From Lamellibrachia satsuma (taxonomy: Eukaryota; Annelida; Polychaeta; Sabellida; Siboglinidae): a stretch of 64,000 nt of DNA. The notes beneath the pieces are model-generated. The model had not been told where the DNA came from, ran no database searches, and saw only the letters and a program-made list of their open reading frames with translations. Positions 12,867 through 22,751 of this stretch are shown here, piece by piece. Every line of letters begins with the position of its first letter. Within the stretch, counting starts at the first letter, position 1. The stretch is taken from positions 5,863,501 to 5,927,500 of the forward strand of contig BSQZ01000035.1 of assembly GCA_033239005.1 (NCBI GenBank), written 5' to 3'. The translations under genes and the position numbers were made by a program.

Positions 12867-12926
12867 ACCGGCGAAGTAGGGCAGCGCACCACCCGCTTGA
12901 CGCGCGTAATAGTCGTTGTAATTCAT
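12867..12926 (-). pseudogene. Remnant (first 20 codons) of a small conserved Polinton protein
   Basis: The start MNYNDYYARQAGGALPYF matches the start of the fuller copy in element 2 (35261-35500). After about 20 codons the sequence switches abruptly to the protease C-terminal part. This marks the internal deletion that removed the rest of this gene, the major capsid gene and the protease N-terminus. It begins directly after the stop of the minor-capsid-like gene. Confidence 0.75.
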
Positions 12927-12928
12927 CG

Positions 12929-13843
12929 TCAGAACAGTCCGGTCCTACGCCGTCGAAAATGAAGCGTCACCGTCACTCTACCGTACTCGAATGGCATGCG
13001 CCGTCCGGTGTCGTCTCTTATATCCACCTCTATGGTCCCGAACTGCTTGCGCAACAGAGGCACGTAGTGAACGTTAGTGAAACGATCGGACACCGTGGTG
13101 CCGTGACCTCCGCGAACCGGGAGGCATCGCAACAACGGCACGAGACTGTCGCCGACGATGCGAGACTCCACGACGTCCGTGTAGACATAGATAGTGTCGA
13201 ACCCTTGATTCATGTTCACCACGGTATTGGCCTCTTGACGGAAAGAGTACGGGCTATCGGCATTCTTTGGTTTTTCGGGTGGCAAAGTAACGGTGGCCGA
13301 CGGCGTGAGACCTAGCTCCGGTGGATAGGCTCGATTTGTTTCCTCTCCTACTCGCGGGTGGGTGTACACGCGTGTATCCCTATCTCTCACTGGACTGGTG
13401 ACAAGCGACGGGTAGAATCCCAAAATGGTACCCATTGCACTCTGGTACGGCATGCTGAAGTCGGTGCCTGGTGACATGTGCAACGTCATTTTCTGAGTGA
13501 AGGTACTGTAGCTCATTTTAGACCGCGTCTTATCCGTCTACATGCGTTTCAGCGCCTTGTTGACGTGGTCCAACAATACGTCAGGACTGTGGTAATACCC
13601 AGCAGCGAACTTCGTACTCTGGGTAAGACCCACAGGAGTGCGCTCGTTGAGGTAGAACCATGTGTCGCCCTCTCGAACGTTGTACCAAGTATGCGGATAC
13701 TGGATCTCTGCCAGCCCGCACTCCCATTTGCCAGACACCGATATGCGTTGAGGCAAGTCCGTGATGTAATGGGCCAAGGGGTTATCGGGGTGCACCTTCA
13801 TGGAAGCGTTGCTAGGTAGCGTTAAATAGAAATAAGTCGCCAT
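12929..13843 (-). pseudogene. Minor-capsid (penton)-like Polinton protein, one in-frame TAG
   Basis: It has 304 codons from the ATG at 13841-13843 to the TGA at 12929-12931, interrupted only by a TAG at 13538-13540 after codon 101. Conserved features include LPSNASM near the N-terminus, ITDLPQRISVSGKWECGLAE, YPHTWYNV, and later GTILGFYPSLVTSP, YVYTDVVES and PLLRK-FGTIEVDIRDDTGR. The element 2 copy lacks a stop at this position. Proteins of this family stand beside the capsid gene in invertebrate Polintons and are thought to be the vertex (penton) protein; I base that on gene position and general family knowledge, so function is less sure than family. The start overlaps the end of the next upstream gene. 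Confidence 0.7.
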
Positions 13844-14165
13844 TGCGTCGCAAAGTAGGATTGGGCAGCAGGTAACCCAACGAACTACTCAACAGAGCCG
13901 TCCACATATTAGAATTCGCGTGACCTGTCGTCAGGTTGTAAATGCTGATCGGAATGACCGTGTACAAGACGACGACCTGACACAGAAACACTATCTCTTC
14001 TTTGGGACACACGGTATCGAACAGATGCCAGGGAGGGCTGTCTTTCTCGCTCGACGCAGCATCAGTACAATCCTCCTCCTCCTGTGCGTCCTGCTCCACC
14101 TCCTCCTCGTCTATGATGGTGGTAGTGGTGGTGGTGAAGGCCTGTGGTGTCGTGTCTTGTGTCAT
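13812..14165 (-). CDS. Small acidic single-pass membrane protein of Polinton
   Basis: It has 117 codons. A Thr-rich then Glu/Asp-rich N-terminus (IIDEEEVEQDAQEEED) is followed by a CPKEEIVFLCQVVVLYTVIP hydrophobic segment (about residues 53-72), then IYNLTTGHAN, MWTALLSSSLGYLLPNP and a basic end. The same core is recognisable in element 2. It overlaps the minor-capsid-like gene by about 30 bp and the integrase end by 4 bp, the compact packing typical of viral gene clusters. Its role is unknown; a virion or membrane-associated function is inference. Confidence 0.65.
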   Translation of the reverse strand: MTQDTTPQAFTTTTTTIIDEEEVEQDAQEEEDCTDAASSEKDSPPWHLFDTVCPKEEIVFLCQVVVLYTVIPISIYNLTTGHANSNMWTALLSSSLGYLLPNPTLRRNGDLFLFNAT

Positions 14166-15016
14166 TTCTCGAATGAAGTGTCGCCATACGCGCGGCTAGT
14201 CTTTATAGTGGAGTGGACGAGTGCCCTGGCATCGATCCAGCTGTTGAATTTGGAGGGATTGCCGAACCATTTCACCATAGCCTCTTTTCGTCTACCAACC
14301 TTACGGCGTTGCAGTACCGATTCAACGCGGTACACTCTATCGACGGGTACCGACACCTTCTGCAGCTCCAGTTCGTAGAAGGTGCCATCAAGCACTTCGC
14401 CGAGATCTTCCCGCAAGCGGTACACGGGTGGATCGTAGGGGTGAACCTCGTGTATCGTGAACATCTCTTCGCTCCAGTTCGTCTCGTAGCCCTTTTCGAA
14501 CGTGCCTTTGTACTTGCTGACGCGCACGCGATCCGACACGCACAACTTGGGCACTCCCTTACCGTCGTGACCGTACAGGCGTTTCCACGCCTTTTCTTGA
14601 TTCTTTGGATTTACCGGTGGCGGAGCCATGCCGACGCTGCGGTGGGGGCCTGAACTGATTTATTCAGAAATTCCACACCTTGCTCCGTCTGCAACGTCTG
14701 TGGCCAGTTGTCGACAAACGTGGTGTGCAACGCTGCCTCCAACGACGCCGCGGACTTGTTCTTCATTCTTCATGGGAACACACCAGGCCACTTTCGAGAA
14801 GACGTCGATCACCGTGAGGAGAAAGGTCATACCGTCATTGTCGTTTTTCAACTTCGTCAAGTCTACAAGATCGGCCTGCCACTGCTGATGTATACCACCC
14901 ACGATGACGCGTCGTCTCTTGAAATGTCGTCTCGCTGGTTTGTGTAAGGTGTAGGCGTCCTGTTCCGACAACCATTCTGCGACGATTTTCCGCGGCACGC
15001 GCGTGACGCGTCGCAA
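14162..15016 (-). pseudogene. Retroviral-type integrase with C-terminal chromodomain, broken
   Basis: Polinton integrase joins the element ends to host DNA. The upstream part (14660-15016) has the DDE core: WQADLVDL with the first catalytic Asp at residue 49, and FLLTVIDVFSKVAW. Just after VPMKNE the frame shifts; a short AATGAAG-type duplication near 14770 can explain it. In the shifted frame the second catalytic site reads LQTEQGVEFLN, with Glu where Asp is expected. The third catalytic Glu region is deleted. The downstream part (14162-14629) is the C-terminal domain ending in a chromodomain-like stretch, VYRVESVLQRRK through VKWFGNPSKFNSWID. The zinc-binding N-terminus is also incomplete. 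Non-functional. Confidence 0.85.
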
Positions 15017-15096
15017 GGCATCGACTCCGCCATAGCTACCTACCCTTTTTGGATCGAAGTAGACCTACCTCATTGGTTGTTCTCTCCTCCGCGCCA

Positions 15097-15321
15097 TTAA
15101 AAGAGGAGGTCCGACGCGTTGATGGTGGTTGTGGCGTTGACTCCGTAGTACGAATGCTGACGAATGACGAGGAGCACGGCGACGTATAGTAGGACACACG
15201 CTATCGCACCCACAACGCTAGCGGTGGAACAACAGTCTAGTAGCGAAACCATAGTCTGAATAACGTCTGTTGCATAAGAATTTGGGCTATACCGTGAGCA
15301 ATCAAGTAAAGTCCACTGCAA
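15097..15321 (-). CDS. Small hydrophobic ORF, putative membrane protein
   Basis: It has 74 codons with one strong hydrophobic segment, VVGAIACVLLYVAVLLVI. A second, overlapping frame starting at 15371 (MPTDPQDVYRSVVAAIF, 44 codons, ending near 15237) is also hydrophobic, so a frameshift within one original gene is possible. It lies between integrase and the next conserved gene. No family recognised. Confidence 0.35.
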   Translation of the reverse strand: MQWTLLDCSRYSPNSYATDVIQTMVSLLDCCSTASVVGAIACVLLYVAVLLVIRQHSYYGVNATTTINASDLLF

Positions 15322-15384
15322 AATATAGCAGCGACGACGGAACGGTACACGTCCTGTGGATCGGTTGGCATGACGAACACTGTG

Positions 15385-16200
15385 CTACGGACACGCATCG
15401 TACCACCTTACAAGTCGTCCCAACCAGCCAATGACGACAAAGCCTTGCGTGATTCGGGGGGGGGGTGGGGTGGGCATGGAATGTTCAATTCGACGGCGCT
15501 GACGAGCGAGGGGTGTCCAACTTAGCGATCTTCGTGCACTACCAGCAGCACGAGGAGTAGTAGTAGTTGACCGACGAGAGGGAGTGACCGTCGTCGCCTG
15601 ACGTATGTAGGTTCTCCTGGCGACGTTACCGACCAACGCCATGGGCAGGTTGATGGCACGGAGTTGTCGTGCGAATGGCTGCCAACCCGTCGGATCGGTC
15701 TTTCTCTTACGCAACAGATCATTAACGAGATCCACCACGTTACTTCCGACAACCGGCACGCCCTCGTGTATAAGTTCACCGCGAGCGGTCCACGCAATAT
15801 CTCTCTTGAGATGCTCCATCAAACGTATGGCTTTGGCCTGCATGGTCTTGGGAACGGTGTCCAAGACTGTGGCCTCTAGTCCGCTACTGGGAACTCGTAC
15901 TGCATCCTACGACCACGGCTCCACCCCCGGCCCCGACCCCGTCACCGACTCGTTCACCGTGACCACGGGTACCGGTTCCTTGACGTGTTTATCGGCCAAG
16001 ACGTTGTACCGCGGCAACACCTGATTATACAGTGTCAACTTGGTCCCGTCGTCTAGGTCCTTTCTATCGAGGATGGTCTTCATATCGTCATCGAGGGCTT
16101 GCACCTTCTGGCCTAAGGTGTCCGTTGAGGGTGGTGGGGGTGAACGAAGCGTGTCCAACAGTCGCGGGTCCACCAAGGCCATCTTGCATGCGTGTTCCAA
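15385..16200 (-). pseudogene. Conserved Polinton protein of unknown function, one in-frame TAG
   Basis: It reads as one frame from the ATG at 16198-16200 (or the internal one at 16182) to 15385, broken only by a TAG at 15907-15909. Features are MALVDPRLLDTL, a Pro-rich linker, LDDDMKTILDRKDLDDGTKL, YNQVLPRYN, then VPKTMQAKAIRLMEHLK, GSNVVDLVNDLLRKRK and GWQPFARQLRAINLPMALVGN, and a basic, Arg/Thr-rich C-terminus. I know similar uncharacterised proteins from invertebrate Polinton-like loci but no function. The charged helices and basic tail suit an internal virion protein; that is inference. Confidence 0.6.
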
Positions 16201-16203
16201 TAT

Positions 16204-16600
16204 CTACCTTTTGAGCAGCACCTCTCGGAGCAAGGGTAGAAAGACCGAACTTGCCAACGGTGCTAGGAAGGCCGATAGGAAACCTCCGCTTTGTCCCTCG
16301 CCGACCTGCGATTGCAGCAAGATGCGTCTTCTCCTGGCAGCTGGCGTTCGTCTCTGAGCCAATTCGCGTAACTTCGTCCTGTATTTACTCAAACGTCGCC
16401 TCTGTCAATGGAATGTTCTTTTTTAGTATGTTGTAGGCACACTCGGCTAGTGCACACAGCAGGTCGGCGTTGGCGATGATGGCCCTTTTCAGTTTGTTGC
16501 TCTTGTTTCTGTTCAGAGCCTGTATGCACACAATGTGTCTCTTCACCAGGTCAGACAGGGTGCGAATGAAGAGACTATCCACGTACTCAGTCTTTTTATA
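16204..16600 (-). pseudogene. Small conserved Polinton protein, frameshifted, hydrophobic C-terminus
   Basis: It is directly downstream of the ATPase stop. The first part reads YVDSLFIRTLSDLV, LNRNKSNKLKRAIIANADLL and YNILKKNIPLTEATFE. A +1 shift near 16392 then leads into KYRTKLRELAQRR, RRRRILLQ and GGFLSAFLAPLASSVFLPLL, which is basic and then hydrophobic. The order helical-basic-GGF-hydrophobic recurs in small Polinton/adintovirus virion proteins and resembles adenoviral core or membrane-active peptides in style; the equivalence is inference. I see no native start codon, and the apparent upstream extension overlaps the ATPase in another frame. Confidence 0.5.
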
Positions 16601-17225
16601 CCTTCGGCAAGTACACGTATTGAACACCGTCGTCTGGAAAGATGGCCGTGCGCAGACGCATGTCCTCGGGCGTGTCCTGTTTGAGATTGACCAATAGATA
16701 ACCGTACGGTACCGACGTGGCTTCTTTAAAAGCATCTTGCACGAATTTCACGCGTCCTGGATACATCTGCCGAGCCAAATGCGACATCTGTGATGCGTTA
16801 CGATGATTCTTGAACACCACCATGTACTGAGAATTCAGACTGATGGTACGACTCTCTTTGTTTTTAGGGAACAGGTTCTGTACGAGATACAGCACGGACG
16901 TGTTCCTGTGGTGAATTGTTTTAGTGAACAAGGTCGTGACCCACTCGTCCGTTTCTGCCATGAGATCGTCTATGACGATGAGGTTCCTCGTTGTCGATTC
17001 GAACATGGCCGCCGTCGGTAATCCTTCCTCGAAGTCCGTCGTTGGGTAAGCCTCTTGCCATTCTCCGTAACACCACGTGATCTTTTCGGGAGGTGGATCA
17101 ATCATTGCAGTAGCGTGACGCAACATACGCGTCACGAAAGTACTCTTGCCGCATCCCGTCGGTCCGGCGACGATGCACGTGAAGGGATGTTTCCATCGTG
17201 CGTCAATGATTGCTTGTGAAAGACG
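16596..17225 (-). CDS. FtsK/HerA-type (A32-like) genome-packaging ATPase, fused to polymerase
   Basis: It pumps the DNA genome into capsids using ATP. Walker A is VAGPTGCGKST (residues 371-381 of the 561-codon open frame 16596-18281). Walker B is LIVIDDLM (434-441). TSVLYLVQNLFPKNKESRTI follows as a sensor-like stretch, then LNSQYMVVFKNHRN. The domain is intact to its stop at 16596. It has no start codon of its own: the frame continues upstream without a stop into the polymerase C-terminus, with the join near residue 352 (about 17228). In related elements I know these as separate genes, so this is a fusion by deletion or a missing stop. Confidence 0.85.
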   Translation of the reverse strand, partial: RLSQAIIDARWKHPFTCIVAGPTGCGKSTFVTRMLRHATAMIDPPPEKITWCYGEWQEAYPTTDFEEGLPTAAMFESTTRNLIVIDDLMAETDEWVTTLFTKTIHHRNTSVLYLVQNLFPKNKESRTISLNSQYMVVFKNHRNASQMSHLARQMYPGRVKFVQDAFKEATSVPYGYLLVNLKQDTPEDMRLRTAIFPDDGVQYVYLPKV

Positions 17226-20200
17226 ACAAGAGTGCATCGCCCCGTCCTCGTGCACCACGCGTTTGGCGTAAAAGTAGGTGAGGGCCGCCCTTTCCTGCAC
17301 GTACGTCAACACGGTCGATTTTTGCACCCGGAATCCACGGTTCTTTCTACTTCCGCTCCGACGGTTGGTGAGCACCTCCAGGAACGCATCCTTGTCGATG
17401 GTGTTATGACGTTTGCTCAGTCCTTTGGTGCTGTACTTGTCGGTGGCTCCGAAACAATAGTACGTCTTGCTACACAACCCCACGAACCCGTCACCGGACC
17501 ACTCGACCTTGAACAGACCCAGTGTCCTCTTGTCGAACGCTCTGCGCGCCTTACAGCACGCCTCATCTCCGATCCAAGGTCGATCGGTGAGTCGACAGCG
17601 CACGTACTCGTTCCGATGTTCGTCGCAACATTCGGACGGGAGCCATTCGGAGCGATGTCGGAAATAATGATCTCGTAGTGCTGGGGTCACGAGGGCATCG
17701 ACGGACTCACCGGCCAAGGCCAAATAGGCACTATCTGTATCCATCTCGCAGTGCTGGAACAGAGGGCGCTCCACGTATCTGTTGATGAAGTCGTAATAGA
17801 ACTGCAACATGCGCATCTTGGCGTACTGCAGAACGAAGAATCCCACGTGTACGGGTAGGGTGTACTTGACGGTTTTCTTGTTCATCTCTATCTCGTACGC
17901 ATCGTCGACGACGATGTCGAGTTGTCGGAACCGTTTATCGTTGACCATGAGCGATGCCGCCTTCTCCGTGCAGTAGCTGACGTCGCGATGTTGGCCCACG
18001 TTGGTGATGGTCTTTCCGTAGCTCGAGTTCCCCAGCAACTTCATGGTGTCCGCGATGATGGTCTTGTCTCGGTGGACGTCTACCTCGCGTCGGGCCGTGG
18101 ACACTGCATCACCGAATCGTCGGAAACACGGAATAGGATCGTATTCGATGATCTGATAAACGTGAAGCACCTCGAGACCGTGGTCCAGATACCATCGCAG
18201 CAGGGGCGTTGCGAGCAGTATCTTATCGCCACGATAACTACCCACGAACATGCGCCTTGGAGTCGACATGATGTTGTTCATGATGCATGAACGGACCGAG
18301 ATCCTCGCGTATCAGACGGATGTTCTTGAACACGGGCTGCATCTCGGCAAAGTGCTCGCGTAATTCTTCCGGTACGCAAATGTCGCACTTGATCATGCCG
18401 AACACGGTTCCTGCACGCACGCCGTTCATGATCTGTTGCGACGTCATCGTCCACCGCACGTGTCGACGTCGGGGAAATGCAGCATCCAGACACTTTCGTA
18501 CGGCCGGGGCTCATCTCATCTCTTTCCACTCGCATTCCCACAGCTCGATGACCTTGACAAAGTGACGTAGGTAGGCGGTGGGCTTTCGGGTCTCGGCGAG
18601 CAGTTGCGCCATGGGTTTCCCGTTGACGGCGTTCACCTCTTCTCGAGTGTACGGGCAACCATGGAAGAAACAACCTTGGAACTGATAAGCAGTCTTCGTC
18701 TCACTGCACCATCCATCCACCCGATGTTTGCCTATTCTCTTCTCTCGTCCGTTGATTCTCATCGTATCCGACGATCGACCGACAAGGACGAGCAGCCTCT
18801 CCGTACTCGTTCTGACGTAGCGTGTTGACCCCTTTCTCGTGATAGCGGCGAAAAATGATCGAAGGACCGCCGATAATGTTATCTTTGACGAGGTCATGCA
18901 GATCTTTATTCTTCTCGTTGAAGATGGTAAAGTAGGTCTTCTCTGGAAGGTCGTTGAACAGGTACAGCAGGGTCAGACCAGGTACGCTGATGCCTTGCTA
19001 GAACATGTCTATTCCACGTTGTTGATAATGACCCGATGCCATCGTTCTCTTCTTTCTTTTTGTCCACTTGCTCCCTCTCTTCTTTTTCTTCCTCTTCTTG
19101 TTCCTCTGTCTTTGCAGTGGACAGGAAGTAGGGTATGAGGAACTGTTTGATGGCATTGAGATCATACTTACCCGAATTGAACTCGATGACAGGTAACTGA
19201 TGCATCCATCCATACAGTTGTCCCATCAGCGTTTTGTATGGATTGGTTGCCGGTCGAAATTCCTTGTCGGTGGCTGACCGTGCAATCTCCTCCTGTTCGT
19301 CCCAGTTCGTCAGCACTTCTGCGAGTTGTTCCAACGCATACTCGTATGAATCTTTTATCTTGTCGTACGCGGCGTCACTCATCGATCGCAGGATATCCAT
19401 CATGGCTTGTTGGTGTCTCCATCTGTGACGAAACATTTCACTTGGTCGTGTCCGGGCACGTTGGATGCCACGCTAACGCTCAGCGGGACGTGACGCGCAA
19501 ATCAGTGAACCTGGTCACTGTCCGACGGAAGTTGTTCGGTGTCGAACCAACACTCAAAGTCAAAGGTGGCTCGGTACGGATAGTACCGCAACGATTCGGA
19601 CACTCGGATGTTCTCGTCGTCCAGCCGTTCGAACACCGATGGAGTCGAATGGTACACGCCACACACCCCCCGTACACGTGCTCTCGTGTTTGCGTAGCTT
19701 CCATGCGTCTTTCCACAACGAGTCACCGCACTTCCGACATTTGTACGAGTGACAGTACATGCGTACATCTTGGATGAAGGAAAAATGTGTCTCGTGAAGA
19801 TTGAGATAGAGTGTGTCAGGGTACTTACGTACCGATCGACGGACGAGTTCGGCAGTTGTCTCTCCATCCTCTGCATTCGGTTTTACGAGCCTGTACACGC
19901 ACGCGTTCGTGGTCTCTACACGATAGAGGTCATCCATCTTGACCCCGGCAAATTCTTCCATGGGTACGCCGTCTTGGTCGTAAGCCTCGTACAGCGTCTT
20001 CACCGCTGGTTCCAATCGATATCGATCACATCCTCGATGCAGGGCCAGACATCGGAACAGACACAGGTTATCATTGTACCTCTTATGATGATTGGGTTCC
20101 GTTTCCAATCCGATGACAGCTTTGTTCTTCCTGATGTAGACTGGAAGGGAGATCATTCCTACACATCCTATCGGGTGATCGATGATGCGGTTGACGAAAA

Positions 20201-21062
20201 ATGTGACATTGGTCACGAGTTCGCACACCCACGCAGAATCCGGTCGTTGATTGATGTCCCATTGCAAGACGTCGGTTTCTCGGTTGCGTTCGAGAAAGTC
20301 ATCAAAGTCCTTGCTGTTGGTGATGAGACTGGGCTCGTCCAGGTAGCGTCCACAGCAGTTGCACGAGGAATAGTAGTACTTGTATCGACCCGTGTTCTTG
20401 TTCCTCAGAATGAACCCGTAACTTAGGTTAATCTTGAAGGCGTTGGTCTGTTCCATGATCTTCAAAGGCGTCTCTAGAACGGTCGTGTCTAGCGTAGTTA
20501 ATCTGTAATCGAACCTGCACTGGAGGGGTCTTCTCGTTACACGTGTCCGTATGGTCTGCCAGTGTGCTCGAACGACATCTAGCAGTTCCATCGACAGGTT
20601 GTCGGCGAAGGGAAGGCGAGCATGTGGATCAATGGGGTCTTCGTGGTTAATGAGAGGGTGGTGGGGTGGGGTGGCTTCCCTGTTTGATAGCATCGGTGAT
20701 GGTGGCTCCTTGACGTCGGTACACGTTGTTCGTGCGTGTCTGGTCAGGTTGCGACGACTAACGAAATTCTTTCCACATTTCGTACAAGTGTAGACTGTGG
20801 TCTTTTTCCTACTATTGTTACTACTAAGACGACATACGGACCTTACGTGATGCTGCAGATCGTCCCATCTCCCAAACGTTGCATCGCATTTACATGTATA
20901 TTTCGTTCTCTTTGCGTGGTCGCTATGTGGCACCGCTGCTGGTTGCGCCACCGAATACGAGTGCTCATTCACCGACGGTGTCGAATGACTCTCTACGTGA
21001 CGTCGTAGCTCTGCATACGTGTCGAGTGCCAGTCCACAGTGACGACATTGATGACGTTTCAT
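17226..21062 (-). pseudogene. Protein-primed family B DNA polymerase with zinc fingers, multiply broken
   Basis: The N-terminal piece (19560-21062, 500 codons) starts with three zinc-finger-like units (HQCRHCGLALDTYAELRRH, then YTCKCDATFG-type, then YTCTKCGKNF). A Cys/His region with DNLCLFRCLALHRG (residues 331-344) and HETHFSFI (423-430) follows, then a fourth finger YKCRKCGDSLW. Exonuclease motif I, ATFDFECWFD, lies in another frame after a shift at a G-run near 19670. An in-frame TGA occurs at 19502-19504. Motif II, EFNSGKYDLN, lies in 18906-19436 and is followed by an odd Glu/Lys run. FQGCFFHGCPYT and PVFKNIRLIREDLGPFM follow in further frames. Motif A appears truncated after VVGYDE. Motif B (KLLGNSSYG) and motif C (MDTDS) are intact in 16596-18281. 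At least six breaks: not functional as full length. Confidence 0.88.
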
Positions 21063-21178
21063 GGTGCTGTACGCGTCTACAACTGACAGACCGCGGCCCT
21101 TAATCTATATAGTGCTTGTGGTGGTGGCGGTGGTGATGGTGGTGGTGTTGGTGGTGGTGAATGATGTATTCACTAAGG

Positions 21179-21243
21179 TGTGTTCCTATAGTAATGGCTA
21201 CTGTGTCCACTATCGATGGCTACGGGTTCTCTTTCAACTACGT
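21179..21243 (+). repeat. Internal copy of the inner part of the terminal repeat
   Basis: GTGTGTTCCTAT, then GTCCACTATCGATGGCTAC, GGTT and CTTTC match in order the inner end of the right terminal repeat (25456-25506), with a short insertion. It lies about 120 bp upstream of the polymerase start. Confidence 0.65.
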
Positions 21244-21315
21244 AGGACGAGGGAACACCACTGACAACACGTATCAATCATTGTATGACTTTTTTATTAA
21301 TTATAATGTGGTATG

Positions 21316-21433
<118 letters not shown>

Positions 21434-21620
21434 GGATAGACTTATATAAATACGATGACGACATGATGGTTTGTGGGATTGTTACATCCTCGACAGTGAC
21501 CACTAGCTTACGATCGGTTATCGACACGCCAGTGGCTAGTATCATGGTTATTAACTTGTGGGCTATTACACCGCGACAGAGGTTACGTACAATGATGATG
21601 ATGATGTACTATATAAGTTG

Positions 21621-21723
<103 letters not shown>

Positions 21724-21879
21724 TAAATTAATGGTTATGCTTGACTAATAATAGTATTCTGTTGACGACGTCATATACGTGGTGATAACCGACAGTACTT
21801 CAGCACGCTCCCGAACGTTGGCTGGGAGTACGGGTGCCTCGTAGTAGTACACTTCATTCTACATAACAGCAATAATACT

Positions 21880-22010
21880 CATGTTCAACGACTAATACTA
21901 ATATTCATCTACAGTTCATCTACAGTGGTTATAATGTTCATCTACATGGTTATACTCATACTACTATTCTACAGTGGTTATAATGTTCATCTACATGGTT
22001 ATACTCATTA
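21880..22010. repeat. Short direct repeats (TTCATCTACATGGTTATACTCAT type)
   Basis: TTCATCTACAGTGG, TATAATGTTCATCTACATGG and TTATACTCAT recur two to three times at about 20-50 bp spacing, directly downstream of the accessory gene end at 22015. Confidence 0.7.
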
Positions 22011-22014
22011 CATT

Positions 22015-22654
22015 CTATACTACTTTCGACAGCCCCGGAATGGTGGCCCTCATCTGCTCTTTCAGTGAGTTTTGCCATTCTGGCGACAGCATCATTGCCG
22101 TAATGTCTTGACATGTTCTCTTTGTTACTTCGTCCAGTGACAGCTGCGATCGATGTAAATTGTAGACAATCAGATTGCCCACTCCCTCCTCTATGAGAAT
22201 GTCACACACCTTAGGTGCCTCCTCGTCGATGCGGCTTGCGGAGGGTTCCGGACTCTCCGGCTGGTCTGCCGACCGGTCCGGTATCCGAACGGAACCTCAG
22301 TACGACAGTTGAATCTGGAAACACGTACAGCGTCGGTGGTGGTGGCGTCTCCTCCTGCTCCTCTCGCTCGGTTGTCTGAGTTAGCGGAGGTGACGCGGGG
22401 CTGTATTCGAAATCATCATCATCATCATCATCATCACCATCAACATCATCGTACATATCCCACTGTATCTCCTGCGCTGCTTGCGGCGACTCGTAGCCTG
22501 GGGATGATGCTGATGAGTGTGTCGGTGATGATGGTGGTGACACCTGCGATGGTGGTGGTGGTGATGTGGACGTGTCTCCACGTTTCTTCATCACCACCAC
22601 CTGTCTGGTGTCACCATCCTCCATCTCCGATGCATCGCGTTTCAATACCGCCAT
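22015..22654 (-). pseudogene. Accessory gene 1: Ser/Pro-rich and acidic protein, frameshifted
   Basis: The start at 22654 gives MAVLKRDASEMEDGD, a basic patch VVVMKKR, a Ser/Pro-rich region, a poly-Asp run (DDDDDDDD) and LYVFPDSTVVLRFRSD. The frame is lost near 22215. An adjacent frame (22015-22209) continues with CDILIEEGVGNLIVYNLH, DEVTKRTCQDITAMML and WQNSLKEQMRATIPGL, a normal-looking helical C-terminus. I recognise no family. It is most likely a lineage-specific accessory gene of the element, possibly regulatory given the acidic and Ser/Pro segments (inference). Confidence 0.45.
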
Positions 22655-22751
22655 TGTATCCTCCTCCTCCTCCTCCTCCTCCTACTCGTATGACCTACGA
22701 AGTTGACGTAGGCCGTTGCTTATCTATTGAACAGAAATACTAGTTACATTG

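Noticed and set aside
12725..14653. Long plus-strand frames opposite the element 1 capsid and integrase genes
   Set aside because: GC-rich shadows; the conserved motifs all lie on the minus strand.
13538..15909. Alternative genetic code or programmed TAG readthrough in element 1
   Set aside because: TGA and TAA stops and several frameshifts occur in the same element pair, and the host genes use standard stops, so decay explains it better.
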